The translations under genes and the position numbers were made by a program. A stretch of DNA of 64,000 nucleotides from Canna indica (taxonomy: Eukaryota; Streptophyta; Magnoliopsida; Zingiberales; Cannaceae). The notes under the pieces are model-generated. The model saw only the letters and a program-made list of their open reading frames with translations. It ran no database searches and was not told where the DNA came from. The first letter of the stretch is position 1. The number at the start of each line of letters is the position of its first letter. The stretch lies in NCBI GenBank assembly GCA_034359265.1, contig CP136890.1, positions 45,048,501 through 45,112,500 of the forward strand, written 5' to 3'. This document shows positions 10,603 through 19,121 of the stretch, in pieces.

Positions 10603-11087
10603 GTCGTTGAGGGTGTCAAGGAACCCAGATTCCAGCTGAGTTACCGTAGCTACTGTTTCCGTTGCCTTCCGAGTTAGAACATCTACAACCTAGTTATGTC
10701 GTCGAGGTTTGTGATCCCATTCGAACTCGTATTCCGCTAAGAACTCTTGCCATCATGCATGTCTTAGACTTAACTTTTTTTGTGATTTGAAAAATGTGTT
10801 GGCCACATTATCTGTCTTCACCACAAACACCATCCCAAGCAAGTAAACCCACCAAACTCGCAAGCAGTACACCACAACAAGCATTTCTTTTTCATGCGCA
10901 TAATACCTCTGCCGCTGGCTTAAGTTTCCAGCTATTAAAAGCAACCGGATGTCCCTCTTGCACAAGAACAACATCGACAACTTTATCGGAGGCACCGATA
11001 AGCACCTCAAAAGGCTTCCCGAAGTTTGGTAACTTCAGAATAGGTTCAGAAACTATCTTGCTCTTGATTCTATCAAAAGCTTGTTGA
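10603..11087 (-). pseudogene. RNase H of the Galadriel-like chromovirus
   Basis: The minus strand reads RYYAHEKEMLVVVYCLRVW, KTDNVANTFF, then EYEFEWDHKPRRHN and VVDVLTRKATE, the order of a gypsy RNase H. The reading shifts frame near 10920 and 10750. It ends at about 10603 against LTR-derived sequence with no integrase following. Confidence 0.8.
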
Positions 11088-11104
11088 CATGCATCAGACC
11101 AGTC

Positions 11105-11880
11105 CTAGTTCTGGTCTTTCTTGAGCAGATCTGTTAAGGGTGACACTTCTTTGGAGTACCCCTTCAGAAATTTCTGGTAGTAATTGACTAAACCAAGGAA
11201 ACTTCTCAGCTCTACCACTGAAGTTGGCGTCGGCCAATCTTCAATTGCTTTGATCTTTTGAGGATCCATCTGAACGATCCCATTGCCCACTATGTGCCCC
11301 AGAAATTTAATATGTCGGACACAGAACTTGCACTTCTCCTTCTTTACATAAAGTTGGTGTTCTCTCAGGTTTTAGAACATCTCTCTCAAATGTTTTACAT
11401 GCTCTCTTAAGGACGCACTGTAAATTACAATGTCATCAAGGTAAACAACAACAAACTTGTCTATTATTTCATTGAAAACATTGTTCATCAAATTACAAAA
11501 AGTCACCGATGCATCCGTCAAGCCGAAAGGCATGATCATGGTAGTCTTTGACTCGTCTCCTTCAGCGATGCGGACTTGCCAATAGCTTGAGCGCAAGTCC
11601 AATTTTGTAAAGAAGGTTGCTTCACCGAGTCTATCAAAAAGATCAGTAACAAGTGGGACTGGATACTTGTTCTTGATGGTCACTTTGTTGAGCCCGTGGT
11701 AGTCGACGCAGAGACGCATGGTGTCATCTTGCTTCTGTTGGAATAACACGGGCGCATCAAAGGGAGCCTTAGAAGGCTAAATCTTTTCGCCATGTAGGAG
11801 CTCCACCAATTGCTTACGGAGTTCCTCCAGTTCACGTGGGGACATTCTGTATAGGGCTTTTGCAAGAGGCCGCATACCCG
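11105..11880 (-). pseudogene. Reverse transcriptase of the Galadriel-like chromovirus
   Basis: Motifs run from LRKQLVELLH and SKAPFDAP through LCVDYHGLNKVTIKN, FFTKLDLRSSYWQVRI, MPFGLTDASVTF, VYLDDIVIYS and [11 protein letters not shown]. Both Asp of motif C and the Asp of motif A are present, so the catalytic set survives. A stop near 11778, a stop near 11370 and a frame break near 11295 split it. Confidence 0.9.
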
Positions 11881-12230
11881 AAAGAAGCTCAATTTGGTGA
11901 TCCACCGCCCGTCTCGATAGAAGGCCTACTGGCAGATCAACAGGCATGACATCCTAAAACTTCTCTAGGATTTCCAGAACACTGTCTGGAATTGCAGCAA
12001 CAACATTGTTCTCAAGTTCCTCTGCTTCAGCTTCATATATGGTAGCGAGGAAATGAGGAATGTTGGTTGGCCCCTCTTCCAGCCTTTGGCCATCTGCATG
12101 GCTGAGACGCATTCAGTGGATGCTCCGCTCGCTCCACTGCTTCCCTTATATCCTTGCACATAGCAAGGTTGAGTAGGGTCTAATTTCATAAGCCCAGCCA
12201 AGTGTGGGATCACTAAGGCACCTGCACTGA

Positions 12231-12500
12231 TCAGAAGTTCAAAATAAAATCAAAGTCATCAAGAGGTATAACAATGACATCACTGTTCCCAGTCCATTGT
12301 CCAACTTTTACATGGCTTGCCTTGGCGATGCCAAGGACGGGGCAGCTGACAAAATTCACCGCCTTAATTTGTGTCGAGTGTGGCTGCACCTTCAGTTTCA
12401 GGAAGTCAACCATTCGCTCAGCAAGAAAGTTGTGAGTCGCTCCTATGTTGATCATTGCCTCCATAGGTTGTCCATTTACTATAACTCGGACATAGCTCAA
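12231..12500 (-). pseudogene. Protease of the Galadriel-like chromovirus, active-site Asp lost
   Basis: The 89-codon frame has AMINIGATHNFLAERM where the family sentence has DTGATHNF, so the catalytic Asp is Asn and the Thr is Ile. The rest (KAVNF, VGQWTG, IPLDDFDFILNF) fits the chromovirus retropepsin well. It lies between the gag zinc knuckle and RT. Sequence 11890-12230 is a poorly readable linker. Confidence 0.8.
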
Positions 12501-12545
12501 GCCATCACTCTGGGACTTCTTCCCAGTGCACAGCGCCCCCAGTGC

Positions 12546-13380
12546 CTACAGTGGCGCCATTCGGGTGGGACTCTCTATAGAGGCAGAGTCTTCCCTGTTC
12601 ACAAGTGTAGTAAGTTTCTCCCGCTTTGGGCAGTCGCGGGCACGATGTAGGCCATTGCAAATGGAACATCCCAAGTGCGTCTTGAGGTCCTTCTTGGGCT
12701 GTTTGTCATCCACTTTAGCCTTCCCTTTGTCATCGTAGGTTGGGTACTTCTTGGCCATCTTGCTTGCCGACTTGGTAGGCTTGTGGGGCTTTTCAATAGT
12801 GCGCCCCTTGCGCGTCGCATCATCATCCCGTGGCGCAGTGCGTAGGTCAAGCAATGCCTCCGCACGTGCCATGGTAGTGGAGAGGTCCGCCTCGCCCTGC
12901 CGGTGTAACTCCAGTTGCGCCCTGGGCTGTAGCCCGCGCAAGAAGTTGAAGATCTTGTCTAATTCTGACATGTCTTCAACTCATAACAGCAGTGATATGA
13001 ACTCTGTCACGTATGCGTGGACGGAACACGTCTGCCTCAGACGACACAGTGCCTCCTAAGCCATCTAGGAGGAGTTTCTGGGCAGGAATTGCTTCCGCAG
13101 TTCTACCTTCAATGTGTCCCAATCTTCAACTTGGGACGACCGCTTGATTTTATCTCCGCTTCACGGGCTCGCCACGTCAGTTTAGCATCACCGACATATA
13201 CATGGTGGCCATCTTGACTTGTTCACCACCATCGATGTATGCAGCATCAAAGTAATGCTCAATGTCGTAGATGAAGTTTTCTAACTCACGGGAATCCTGA
13301 ATTCGTGAGAAGGTTTTGGTTCCGGATACTTCAGTTTGCTTTTGGAATGGTCGTTAGTCTCAGTTTTGCCTTCTCTGGTG
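12546..13380 (-). pseudogene. Gag core and zinc knuckle of the Galadriel-like chromovirus
   Basis: The frame 12546-12971 carries FLRGLQPRAQLELHRQ, a basic linker and a CX2CX3HX4C knuckle CSICNGLHRARDC followed by PKREKL. That knuckle form is the one I associate with the Galadriel chromovirus lineage. Upstream (12975-13380) the gag core continues in broken frames. The knuckle would bind element RNA in the particle. Confidence 0.75.
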
Positions 13381-13394
13381 CGTAGAATCACAAG

Positions 13395-13712
13395 TTAAGT
13401 GCGCTGGTCTGCTATAGTGGCCTCCATATTGGCTTGCGTGACCAGTGCCTCAGCCATCTGTGCCTTCAGCATGGCGTGGCTGCTAAGTACATCCGACAAT
13501 TGTGCCTTCTGTTTAGTCACTTCATTGGCGAGCGACCTGAACAATTCCGCCAGAGTACCGTTAAGGTCGGAGCCGTCATTGACCACTACCTCAAGGGTTG
13601 CTACGCGTTCTCTTAATGCGTCCATTCTCGGCATAGAACATAGAACAGAGGGTGCTAATTTGCTGTGAGGGTCTTCAAAGAGAGGAGAAAATGACAGTGC
13701 CGATTGCCACAA
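13395..13712 (-). pseudogene. Gag N-terminal coiled coil of the Galadriel-like chromovirus
   Basis: An open frame of 105 codons contains MDALRERVATLEVVVN and long Ala/Leu/Gln/Glu heptads (LSDVLSSHAMLKAQMAEAL), as expected for the coiled-coil start of this gag type. The likely start is the internal Met-Pro-Arg-Met near 13630, because the codons before it are not gag-like. It is separated from the gag core by a frame break near 13390. Confidence 0.65.
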
Positions 13713-13762
13713 AACTTACTCCGAAAATAGTAAATGTACCAATCTTCTGTCGATTGAGCCTA

Positions 13763-13781
13763 ACCTCGATCTGGTACCAAT
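13763..13781 (-). promoter_or_regulatory. Primer-binding site, diverged
   Basis: On the minus strand TTGGTACCAGATCGAGG directly follows the LTR end TGTGACA. It resembles the initiator tRNA-Met site TGGTATCAGAGC with changes, so the site is decayed. It fixes the right-hand LTR as the 5' LTR. Confidence 0.65.
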
Positions 13782-15068
13782 TGTCACAGGGTTGAACTGA
13801 GGGTCCAAGATTTTCACTGTCTCAACCGAGTGATGGCGCTGATCAGTGCGTCAAACTATCAGCTAGCCTATTGCGCACAAACGCTTTGAGGTTCGCTGCA
13901 CCCTTTAAGTAAGAATGCGCAGTGTAGACCAAACAAGTTCACAACAACATAGATGATGATGATGGAGCAATACAAGGTATCACAATGGAATACTCACTTG
14001 TTTTATTAATCAATGTTACAAGATACAAAACCCAAAGTACACTTTGCAGACACTCACACAGTGGTCGCGGTCACGTAGTAGAAGTATAGAACACCAAGTA
14101 CAAGACTCCAAATTCTCTCAAAACATCTAGCACTCTTGCATTAGTGGCCGACCCTTCCATTTTATAGGGCCTAGGTCGCCCATGGCCTTCATCTTGGCCA
14201 CCCAGCTCAGGGCCAAGTGTAATCTCGGCCAGCCATCCAAAGGGTGGCAGTTTGCTTGACCCAAACTGCCATCCAACTGCTCACCAGAGTCAAGTCTGGC
14301 TATGCCTCGCACGGGACCATCTGATCAAGTCCAGGTTGCCCAAGTGACTGAGTGGCTCAGTGTATGGCCACGAGGCCATTGTGCGGGTCAGAGTGCGGCC
14401 ATGCCCGCGCGGCTGCCGTTTAGTCTGCCTGCTCACATGTTTATGCATGATCATTCGCTCAGTGTCTGTCCCGGCCAATATCTGTCTGAGCTCATAGACT
14501 CATCATGGCAGCATGTACAAGCTCCGCATCAACAATGTCCGAGCTTATGCCAAGCTTGTGCCTCCGTGCACACAAGCAAATCCATCGCCATGCACCGCGC
14601 ACGATGCATGCTCTGCAATGTATGCCCCTTGCCTTCCATCGCACGGGCGTCGCTCCGCCAATGTCTGCCTTTCGTTGTACAGGTTGCACGGGTGTCGCTC
14701 CGCCAAGTCCTAGGCATGGCGAGGTTCTGCTCAGCCATGCTCTCGCCCGGGCGGGCCTTCGCAGTGCCAAGTTCCGTGCCATTGCGCACGCGGGTCATTT
14801 GCTGCTCCACCAGGCCGTCGCTCTGTGTCTCCGTGCCCACGTATGGCCCAAGTCTCCACCAAGTCGCGCCCATGCCTAGGGGCACATGAGCAGTCTGCCA
14901 CATAGGTCGTCGCTCGCGTCGCCCGCCAAGCTCTCGCCATGGCAGGCAAATCCCTCGCCAAGTGTGAACACACTTGTTGTTCCTCCATCCAACAACCGCG
15001 CTGCTCTGCGCGGGCCTGAGGCACGCCCCGCGCCGAGTCAAAATGCCTCAAAGTCTAGGGGTGTAACA
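13782..15068 (-). mobile_element. 5' LTR of the Galadriel-like chromovirus
   Basis: Read on the minus strand the 1287 bp start TGTTACACCCC and end CCCTGTGACA, a proper TG...CA pair. The LTR is GC-rich and has several internal near-repeats, such as the CACGGGYGTCGCTCCGCCAA phrase at about 14642 and 14687. Long open frames here (for example 14302-14889) are by-products of GC content. The sequence to its right is another gypsy element. Confidence 0.8.
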
Positions 15069-15840
15069 GTAGCCCTCTCTACCAGTATTTATATACCATA
15101 TTTACAAATAATTACATAGAGATAATATATATTTATAACTAGGTTCGTAATCAATAGTTCCATATCCTGCTATAAACTTCTTGTAGTAGCTCATTATTCC
15201 CAAGAAGCCTCTCAACTCGGTGGGTGTTTGAGGGATAGCCCAATCTTCAATCACTTTTACTTTCTTTGGATATGTTGCCACTCCTTGGTGTGAAATGACG
15301 TGCCCTTGGTAACACAGAATCTGATGTGAAGTAACACTTAGATTGCTTGACATAGAGACGTTGCTGCCTAAGAAGGGTGAACACTTGATTTAAGCGTTTT
15401 ATATGTTCTAACCAGGACCTACTGTATGATTAAAATATTGTCGAAAAAATAAGTACAAAACGTTGCAGCCAAGGTCGGAAAAATTCATTCATTAATGCTT
15501 GAAAAGTAGAAGGCGTGTTGGTTAAGCCGAAGGTTATTAGGAATTCGTAGTGCTCGTGGTGTGTTCTGAATGTTGTCTTTTCAATGTCCTTTGGATGCAT
15601 TCGAATTTGGTGGTAGCCCGCTCAGAGATCAAGTTTAGTGAAGGTATCCCCATAAAGTTCATCCAATAGCTCGTCTATTACTGCAATTGGGAATTTATCG
15701 TTGACTGTTGTGGCATTAAGAGCTTTGTAGTCGACACAAAAACGCCAACTTCCATATGTTTTTTTGACTAATAGTACTGGCGCAGAGAATGGTGAAGTAC
15801 TCGGGTGGATTAAGCCTTGCTCGAGCATCATCGAACATTG
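15069..15840 (-). pseudogene. RT of a third chromovirus fragment
   Basis: The minus strand gives [20 protein letters not shown] and [15 protein letters not shown] at 15622-15831, then VISHQGVATYPKKV and LRGFLGIMSYYKKFIAGYG at 15130-15353. Between them the reading is broken, and the YxDD motif is not readable in one frame. The fragment starts abruptly at the LTR of the Galadriel-like element, so it was probably its insertion target. Confidence 0.8.
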
Positions 15841-15842
15841 TT

Positions 15843-16637
15843 TTACGATCTTGTCTTTTTGAAAAAAAGGTATTGATACGGTCTTACCACTATTGGACGG
15901 GTGCCGGGGGTAAGGCAGATTTGGTGCTGCAGTTGGCGAATGGGAGGAAGGCTGGTAGGCTTAGAGAAAATATCTTTGAACTGCTGGAGTAATGTCTTTA
16001 GTTCTACTGGAAGTACTTGTTCGTTTGGCTGCATATGTTGCAAATAGATTGCGGTTGATCTGGAATCTTGCCCCTGCAATCGTACCCTTCTTCCTTCCAT
16101 TACGAATTGCATGGAAAGGGTGTCAAAATCCTAAGTAATTGGTGCCAAAGTCTGTAGCCAATGTACTCCAAGTACAATGTCAAATCCCCTGAGTTGTGCT
16201 ACATAGAATTCTGCTCGTATTAATTCCGATCCCAGTTGGCGAATGGGAGGAAGGCTGGTAGGCTTAGAGAAAATATCTTTGAACTGCTGGAGTAATGTCT
16301 TTAGTTCTACTGGAAGTACTTGTTCGTTTGGCTGCATATGTTGCAAATAGATTGCGGTTGATCTGGAATCTTGCCCCTGCAATCGTACCCTTCTTCCTTC
16401 CATTACGAATTGCATGGAAAGGGTGTCAAAATCCTAAGTAATTGGTGCCAAAGTCTGCAGCCAATGTACTCCAAGTACAATGTCAAATCCCCTGAATTGT
16501 GCTACATAGAATTCTGCTCGTATTAATTCCGATCCCAGCCACATCTCCAATGGTTCAACAAGTTTTGTGCTCCTGAGCCGATCTCCGTTGGCTACCGCTA
16601 CATTAATATGGTTGTTGGTATCCTTCGGGAGGATCAT
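15843..16637 (-). pseudogene. PR-RT linker of the third chromovirus, duplicated
   Basis: The minus frame has a protease end (FDIVLGVHWLQTLAPI) and then a linker with [31 protein letters not shown] and [13 protein letters not shown] leading into RT. The stretch from the ELIRAEFYVAQ block to the SLPPIRQL block is present twice because of the 303-bp duplication at 15931-16536. A TAG stop lies between the LAPIT block and the MEGRR block in both copies. Confidence 0.8.
15931..16536. repeat. 303-bp tandem duplication, two copies
   Basis: Copy 1 is 15931-16233 and copy 2 is 16234-16536. By eye only two substitutions separate them (near 16154/16457 and 16189/16492), about 99% identity. 303 is 101 codons, so the duplication keeps the minus reading frame. 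Junction AGTTGG follows GATCCC directly in both. Confidence 0.95.
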
Positions 16638-16639
16638 TT

Positions 16640-17290
16640 CTATGATAAATGTGAACTAATGAAGTTTAGTTTGCTTCGAGAGTTAAGTAACAACTTACAT
16701 GGGTGTTGCCAATGTGGCCAAGGATTTGCATGGTTTGCTGCTGTCGAATTCCTTGTACAACCATTAAGGAGAGTTGTGGTTCTTCATTATACTCTATGTC
16801 CTCATGCTCTTCCTCCTCGTCAATGAGCTGAATGGAGAAGAGTCGTTTGCATCGATGTCCCGGGGCCCACTTGTCGTCACAATGGAAACACAATCCAAGA
16901 GAACGACGATGAGATAGTTCTGAAGTGGTGTAAGTACGAGTTGGGGGCCGCCAACGGACAGTTGAGGGTATGTTGTTTCTAGGGGGTTGACTGGTTTGTC
17001 TTGGCGGTGATGTATTGCTACTTGATAGCCGGATGGCTCGCCTTGGAGGGATGTAATGTTGTTCATACAAATGTGTTAAGCTCATTGCTCATAGTAGATG
17101 AGAGGGCTGTTGTGCTTGAACATGCACCCGTATGTGATTTTGAAGGCCGCTAATGAACATGGCTGATGGTGTTCGGGTAGGTTGTTTGCTTGAGGAAGGA
17201 GACGCTCGAAAGCCCTTTGATATTCAGCTACAGAATTGGTTTGACTCAGCTTGGTGAGATCTTCGAATTCGCCCCCTTGGTCTGGTTGGA
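16640..17290 (-). pseudogene. Gag and protease start of the third chromovirus
   Basis: The frame 17085-16666 carries a Pro/Arg-rich linker, the zinc knuckle CFHCDDKWAPGHRCKRLF, an acidic patch and the protease start (MQILGHIGNTHVSC). The gag C-terminal part FEDLTKLSQTNSVAEYQRAF is at 17130-17275. The protease active-site sentence is lost in a frame break near 16665. The gag core upstream is missing, and copia sequence begins at about 17290. Confidence 0.8.
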
Positions 17291-17295
17291 CGAAA

Positions 17296-17372
17296 CGATT
17301 CACCCCCCCTCAAGTATAGGTCATTTCACCAACAATTCACCCTTCTCTAGTGTGACCATTCGACTTACATTT
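17296..17372 (+). mobile_element. Residual LTR end of a LARD-type copia element
   Basis: TCATTTCACCAACA near 17319 matches the terminal words of the LARD LTRs (for example GAAATAGCC...TATTGG at 23870 read backwards). A second, similar end-like phrase stands immediately before the primer site. The rest of the LTR is absent. Confidence 0.55.
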
Positions 17373-17386
17373 GGTATTAGAGCGGG
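17373..17386 (+). promoter_or_regulatory. Primer-binding site of a LARD-type fragment
   Basis: TTTGGTATTAGAGC is one change from the initiator tRNA-Met site. It precedes GTAGCTTGAGATTT, the same words that follow the primer site of the LARD at 23857 read on the minus strand. It shows plus orientation for this fragment. Confidence 0.7.
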
Positions 17387-17429
17387 TCGTAGCTTGAGAT
17401 TTAATCTTTTCTACACTTTGTCTCAATCC

Positions 17430-17737
17430 AAGAATAACGCTAGAGTCGGTAGCCACTACACCTCCTAGTTTCGATAGCTCTAACCTTGGGCTATGAAAAT
17501 CTAGGATGTATACCTTTCTAAAGACTCAAGGTTTAAGGGTTTATGAGATGTTAAAAACCCAATATATTGAACCTACAGTAGATAGCAATGCATGGACTCA
17601 AGAATAACATGATTTGTTTATATTAAATGCAAAGGCTAAGAATTGCATAAGTTGTTCTTTGCAAAATGATGTTTTTGGAAAAATTATACATTGTACATCT
17701 GCTTTCGATACTTGGGCTTGTTTAAATATGTTATATG
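17430..17737 (+). pseudogene. N-terminal gag fragment of a LARD-type copia element
   Basis: In broken frames it reads TPPSFDSSNLG, then LFILNAKAKNCISCSL, IIHCTSAFDTWACLNMLYV. The same sentences occur in the gag of the LARD at 23241-23800 (minus) and at 38420-38700 (minus). It stops where an Angela-like LTR begins at 17738. Confidence 0.7.
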
Positions 17738-17771
17738 TGTTAGTTTTTATATGCCCTAGTGCCAATGTACG
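17738..17771 (+). mobile_element. Angela-like copia LTR, left piece
   Basis: TGTTAG followed by TATATGCCCTAGTGCC resembles the start of the solo LTR at 56715 (GATATGCCCTAGAGCC), the hallmark of Angela/BARE-type LTRs. It is cut after about 34 bp by the LINE, and the likely continuation is at 36645-38150. Confidence 0.5.
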
Positions 17772-17821
17772 TTTTTTTTTTTGCAACAAGGCAAAAGGAA
17801 AATATATTAAATCAAAAATAG
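17772..17821 (-). mobile_element. 3' end of a LINE with poly(A)
   Basis: Eleven T at 17772-17782 are the poly(A) tail of a minus-strand LINE. About 39 bp of its 3' untranslated region follow until the CACTA end at 17822. The LINE body resumes at 32761. Confidence 0.55.
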
Positions 17822-17839
17822 CACTACTAGAAACTTGGT

Positions 17840-18125
17840 CTTCAGCAACGGCTATCAGCAACGGCCGCTCAAGCCGTTGCTATTTGCAACGGCATTCTTA
17901 CGGCCGCTCGAGCCGTTGCAGATATGTTGTATCTGCAACGCCTTTCTAACGGACATGCGAGCCGTTGCTGATTATGTTAATTATCAGCAACGGCTTTCTA
18001 ACGGACAAGTGAGCCGTTGCAGATGATAACTTATTAGCAACGACTTGCTAACGGACAAGTGAGCCGTTGCTGATGATAACTTATCAGCAACGGCTTTCTA
18101 ACGGGCGAGTGAGCCGTTGCTGATA
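17840..18125. repeat. CACTA 5' subterminal hairpin repeats (six units)
   Basis: Six units of about 45-55 bp each start with (A)GCAACGGC and end with AGCCGTTGC, so each can fold on itself. Units differ by small changes such as AACGGACAAGTG or AACGGGCGAGTG in the loop. Subterminal repeats are where CACTA TNPA-like proteins bind to bring the ends together. Confidence 0.85.
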
Positions 18126-18136
18126 AGTTTATATAG
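18126..18136 (+). promoter_or_regulatory. TATA-like box of the CACTA element
   Basis: TTTATATAGG stands directly after the last subterminal repeat and before a GC-rich leader, the usual position of the CACTA promoter. No transcription evidence exists in the sequence alone. Confidence 0.4.
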
Positions 18137-18328
18137 GTCGCAGATCGCGCCCGCCCCCCTTCTTCCTCCCGCTGCTGCCGCCGCCGCCTCCTCTCCTTCC
18201 TCTCGCCGCCGCTGCCGACGCCGACGACGCCGACGACGCCTCCCGCTGCTGTCGACACTGTCAAGTATGTGCCCTCCGACTGCTGTCTCTTCCCGTTGCC
18301 CTCCGACGTATGCCGATAAAAAATCCGA

Positions 18329-18459
18329 CCGAAACCCTAAAAATAGGGTTTCGGCCGGCGGCGGTCGGCCGATGGCCGCCGCCGGGCCTTGTACATTGGC
18401 CGGACAGTGTGTCCGGCCAGTGTATGCCGGCGCCGGAGTCCACCTGACTCCGGCGCCGG
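18329..18459. repeat. Four consecutive perfect hairpins
   Basis: Stems and loops: 18329-18339 with 18344-18354 (11 bp, loop AAAA); 18355-18364 with 18376-18385 (10 bp, loop 11 nt); 18397-18406 with 18410-18419 (10 bp, loop GTG); 18427-18440 with 18446-18459 (14 bp, loop CACCT). All pairs are exact. They lie in the 5' leader part of the CACTA element. Confidence 0.9.
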
Positions 18460-18583
18460 AATTTGTAGTTTAATATTATTTTATTATTGTTTTTTAATAG
18501 TTTTTTAATTGTTAATTAATTGTTAATTAATTATTAAATTTGTTAGAATAATTTTTAGGGTTTAGATTAATTTCGGAATTATC

Positions 18584-18687
18584 CACTTCGGACGCGCGCC
18601 GGAATCGTCCAATTCGGACTCGCGCCGGAATCGTCCACTTCGGACGCGCGCCGGAATCGTCCAATTCGGACTCGCGCCGGAATCGTC
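18584..18687. repeat. 26-bp tandem repeat, four units
   Basis: Four 26-bp units alternate between two versions (CACTTCGGACGCGCG... and CAATTCGGACTCGCG...), both ending CCGGAATCGTC. Units 1 and 3 are identical, and so are 2 and 4, so a 52-bp pair was duplicated. Confidence 0.9.
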
Positions 18688-18689
18688 CA

Positions 18690-18842
18690 CCAATTTGAGG
18701 GATTAGAGGTGTCATCAAATCGAGGGAAATCGAATCGAGGGCGTGGTGGAAGTGGTCCTCCAGGGGTAGTTGTTGTGGGCATCTCCTCCAGTGGGGAATA
18801 CTTCGTCTCGATCAGCACGGCAGCTAGTCTCGCTGACAGCAC
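18690..18842 (-). pseudogene. Gypsy gag N-terminal scrap inside the CACTA
   Basis: The minus frame reads PPRPRFDFPRFDDTSNPSNW, the opening sentence of many chromovirus gag cores. Before it lies a short Glu/Thr-rich stretch. It is cut by the 26-bp tandem repeat. Sequence to the right (18843-19121, resuming at 31102) looks like its leader and LTR, with a CT-rich tract and TATAAAC-like words on the minus strand. Confidence 0.6.
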
Positions 18843-19121
18843 GTTTGTTAGGTGCTTGGTGCAGGATCGGGTCTAGAGACGAGTAGCTTGTCGTTGTAGT
18901 TGTGACAGAGGATCGTTGGAGGGGCTGGAATAGAGTTCCGGCAGAGGGAAGGCCGATATCTACTTCTTTTTACCTATGTTGGTGCTATAGTGCGGTAGGA
19001 GAGAGAGAGAAAGAGAATATTGAGTTGTAAGTATGCTCTCTTCTCATTTCACCCTTGTATAAATAAGTTTATATGAAAGGATAAACACAAATACTCACCT
19101 TTATCTATTAAACATGATAGA
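18843..19121 (-). mobile_element. Probable gypsy leader/LTR remnant
   Basis: The stretch has a GAGAGAGAGA tract near 18990 and a TATA-like word near 19060 on the minus strand. It continues beyond the LARD at 31102 with the repeated phrase GGATAAACATGG. LTR borders cannot be fixed. Confidence 0.35.
19117..19121. repeat. Target-site duplication ATAGA of LARD 1 (left)
   Basis: ATAGA stands directly before the LTR start TGTTGG. The same 5 bp stand at 31097-31101 directly after the other LTR. Confidence 0.85.

Noticed and set aside
14302..14889. 195-codon open frame and several overlapping ones
   Set aside because: They lie inside the GC-rich LTR of the Galadriel-like element, on both strands and in several phases. 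Composition explains them.
17812..17824. A regular 3-bp CACTA target duplication
   Set aside because: The 3-bp flanks are TAG and ATA and do not match. Only the 4-bp reading ATAG matches, so I report it with that caveat.
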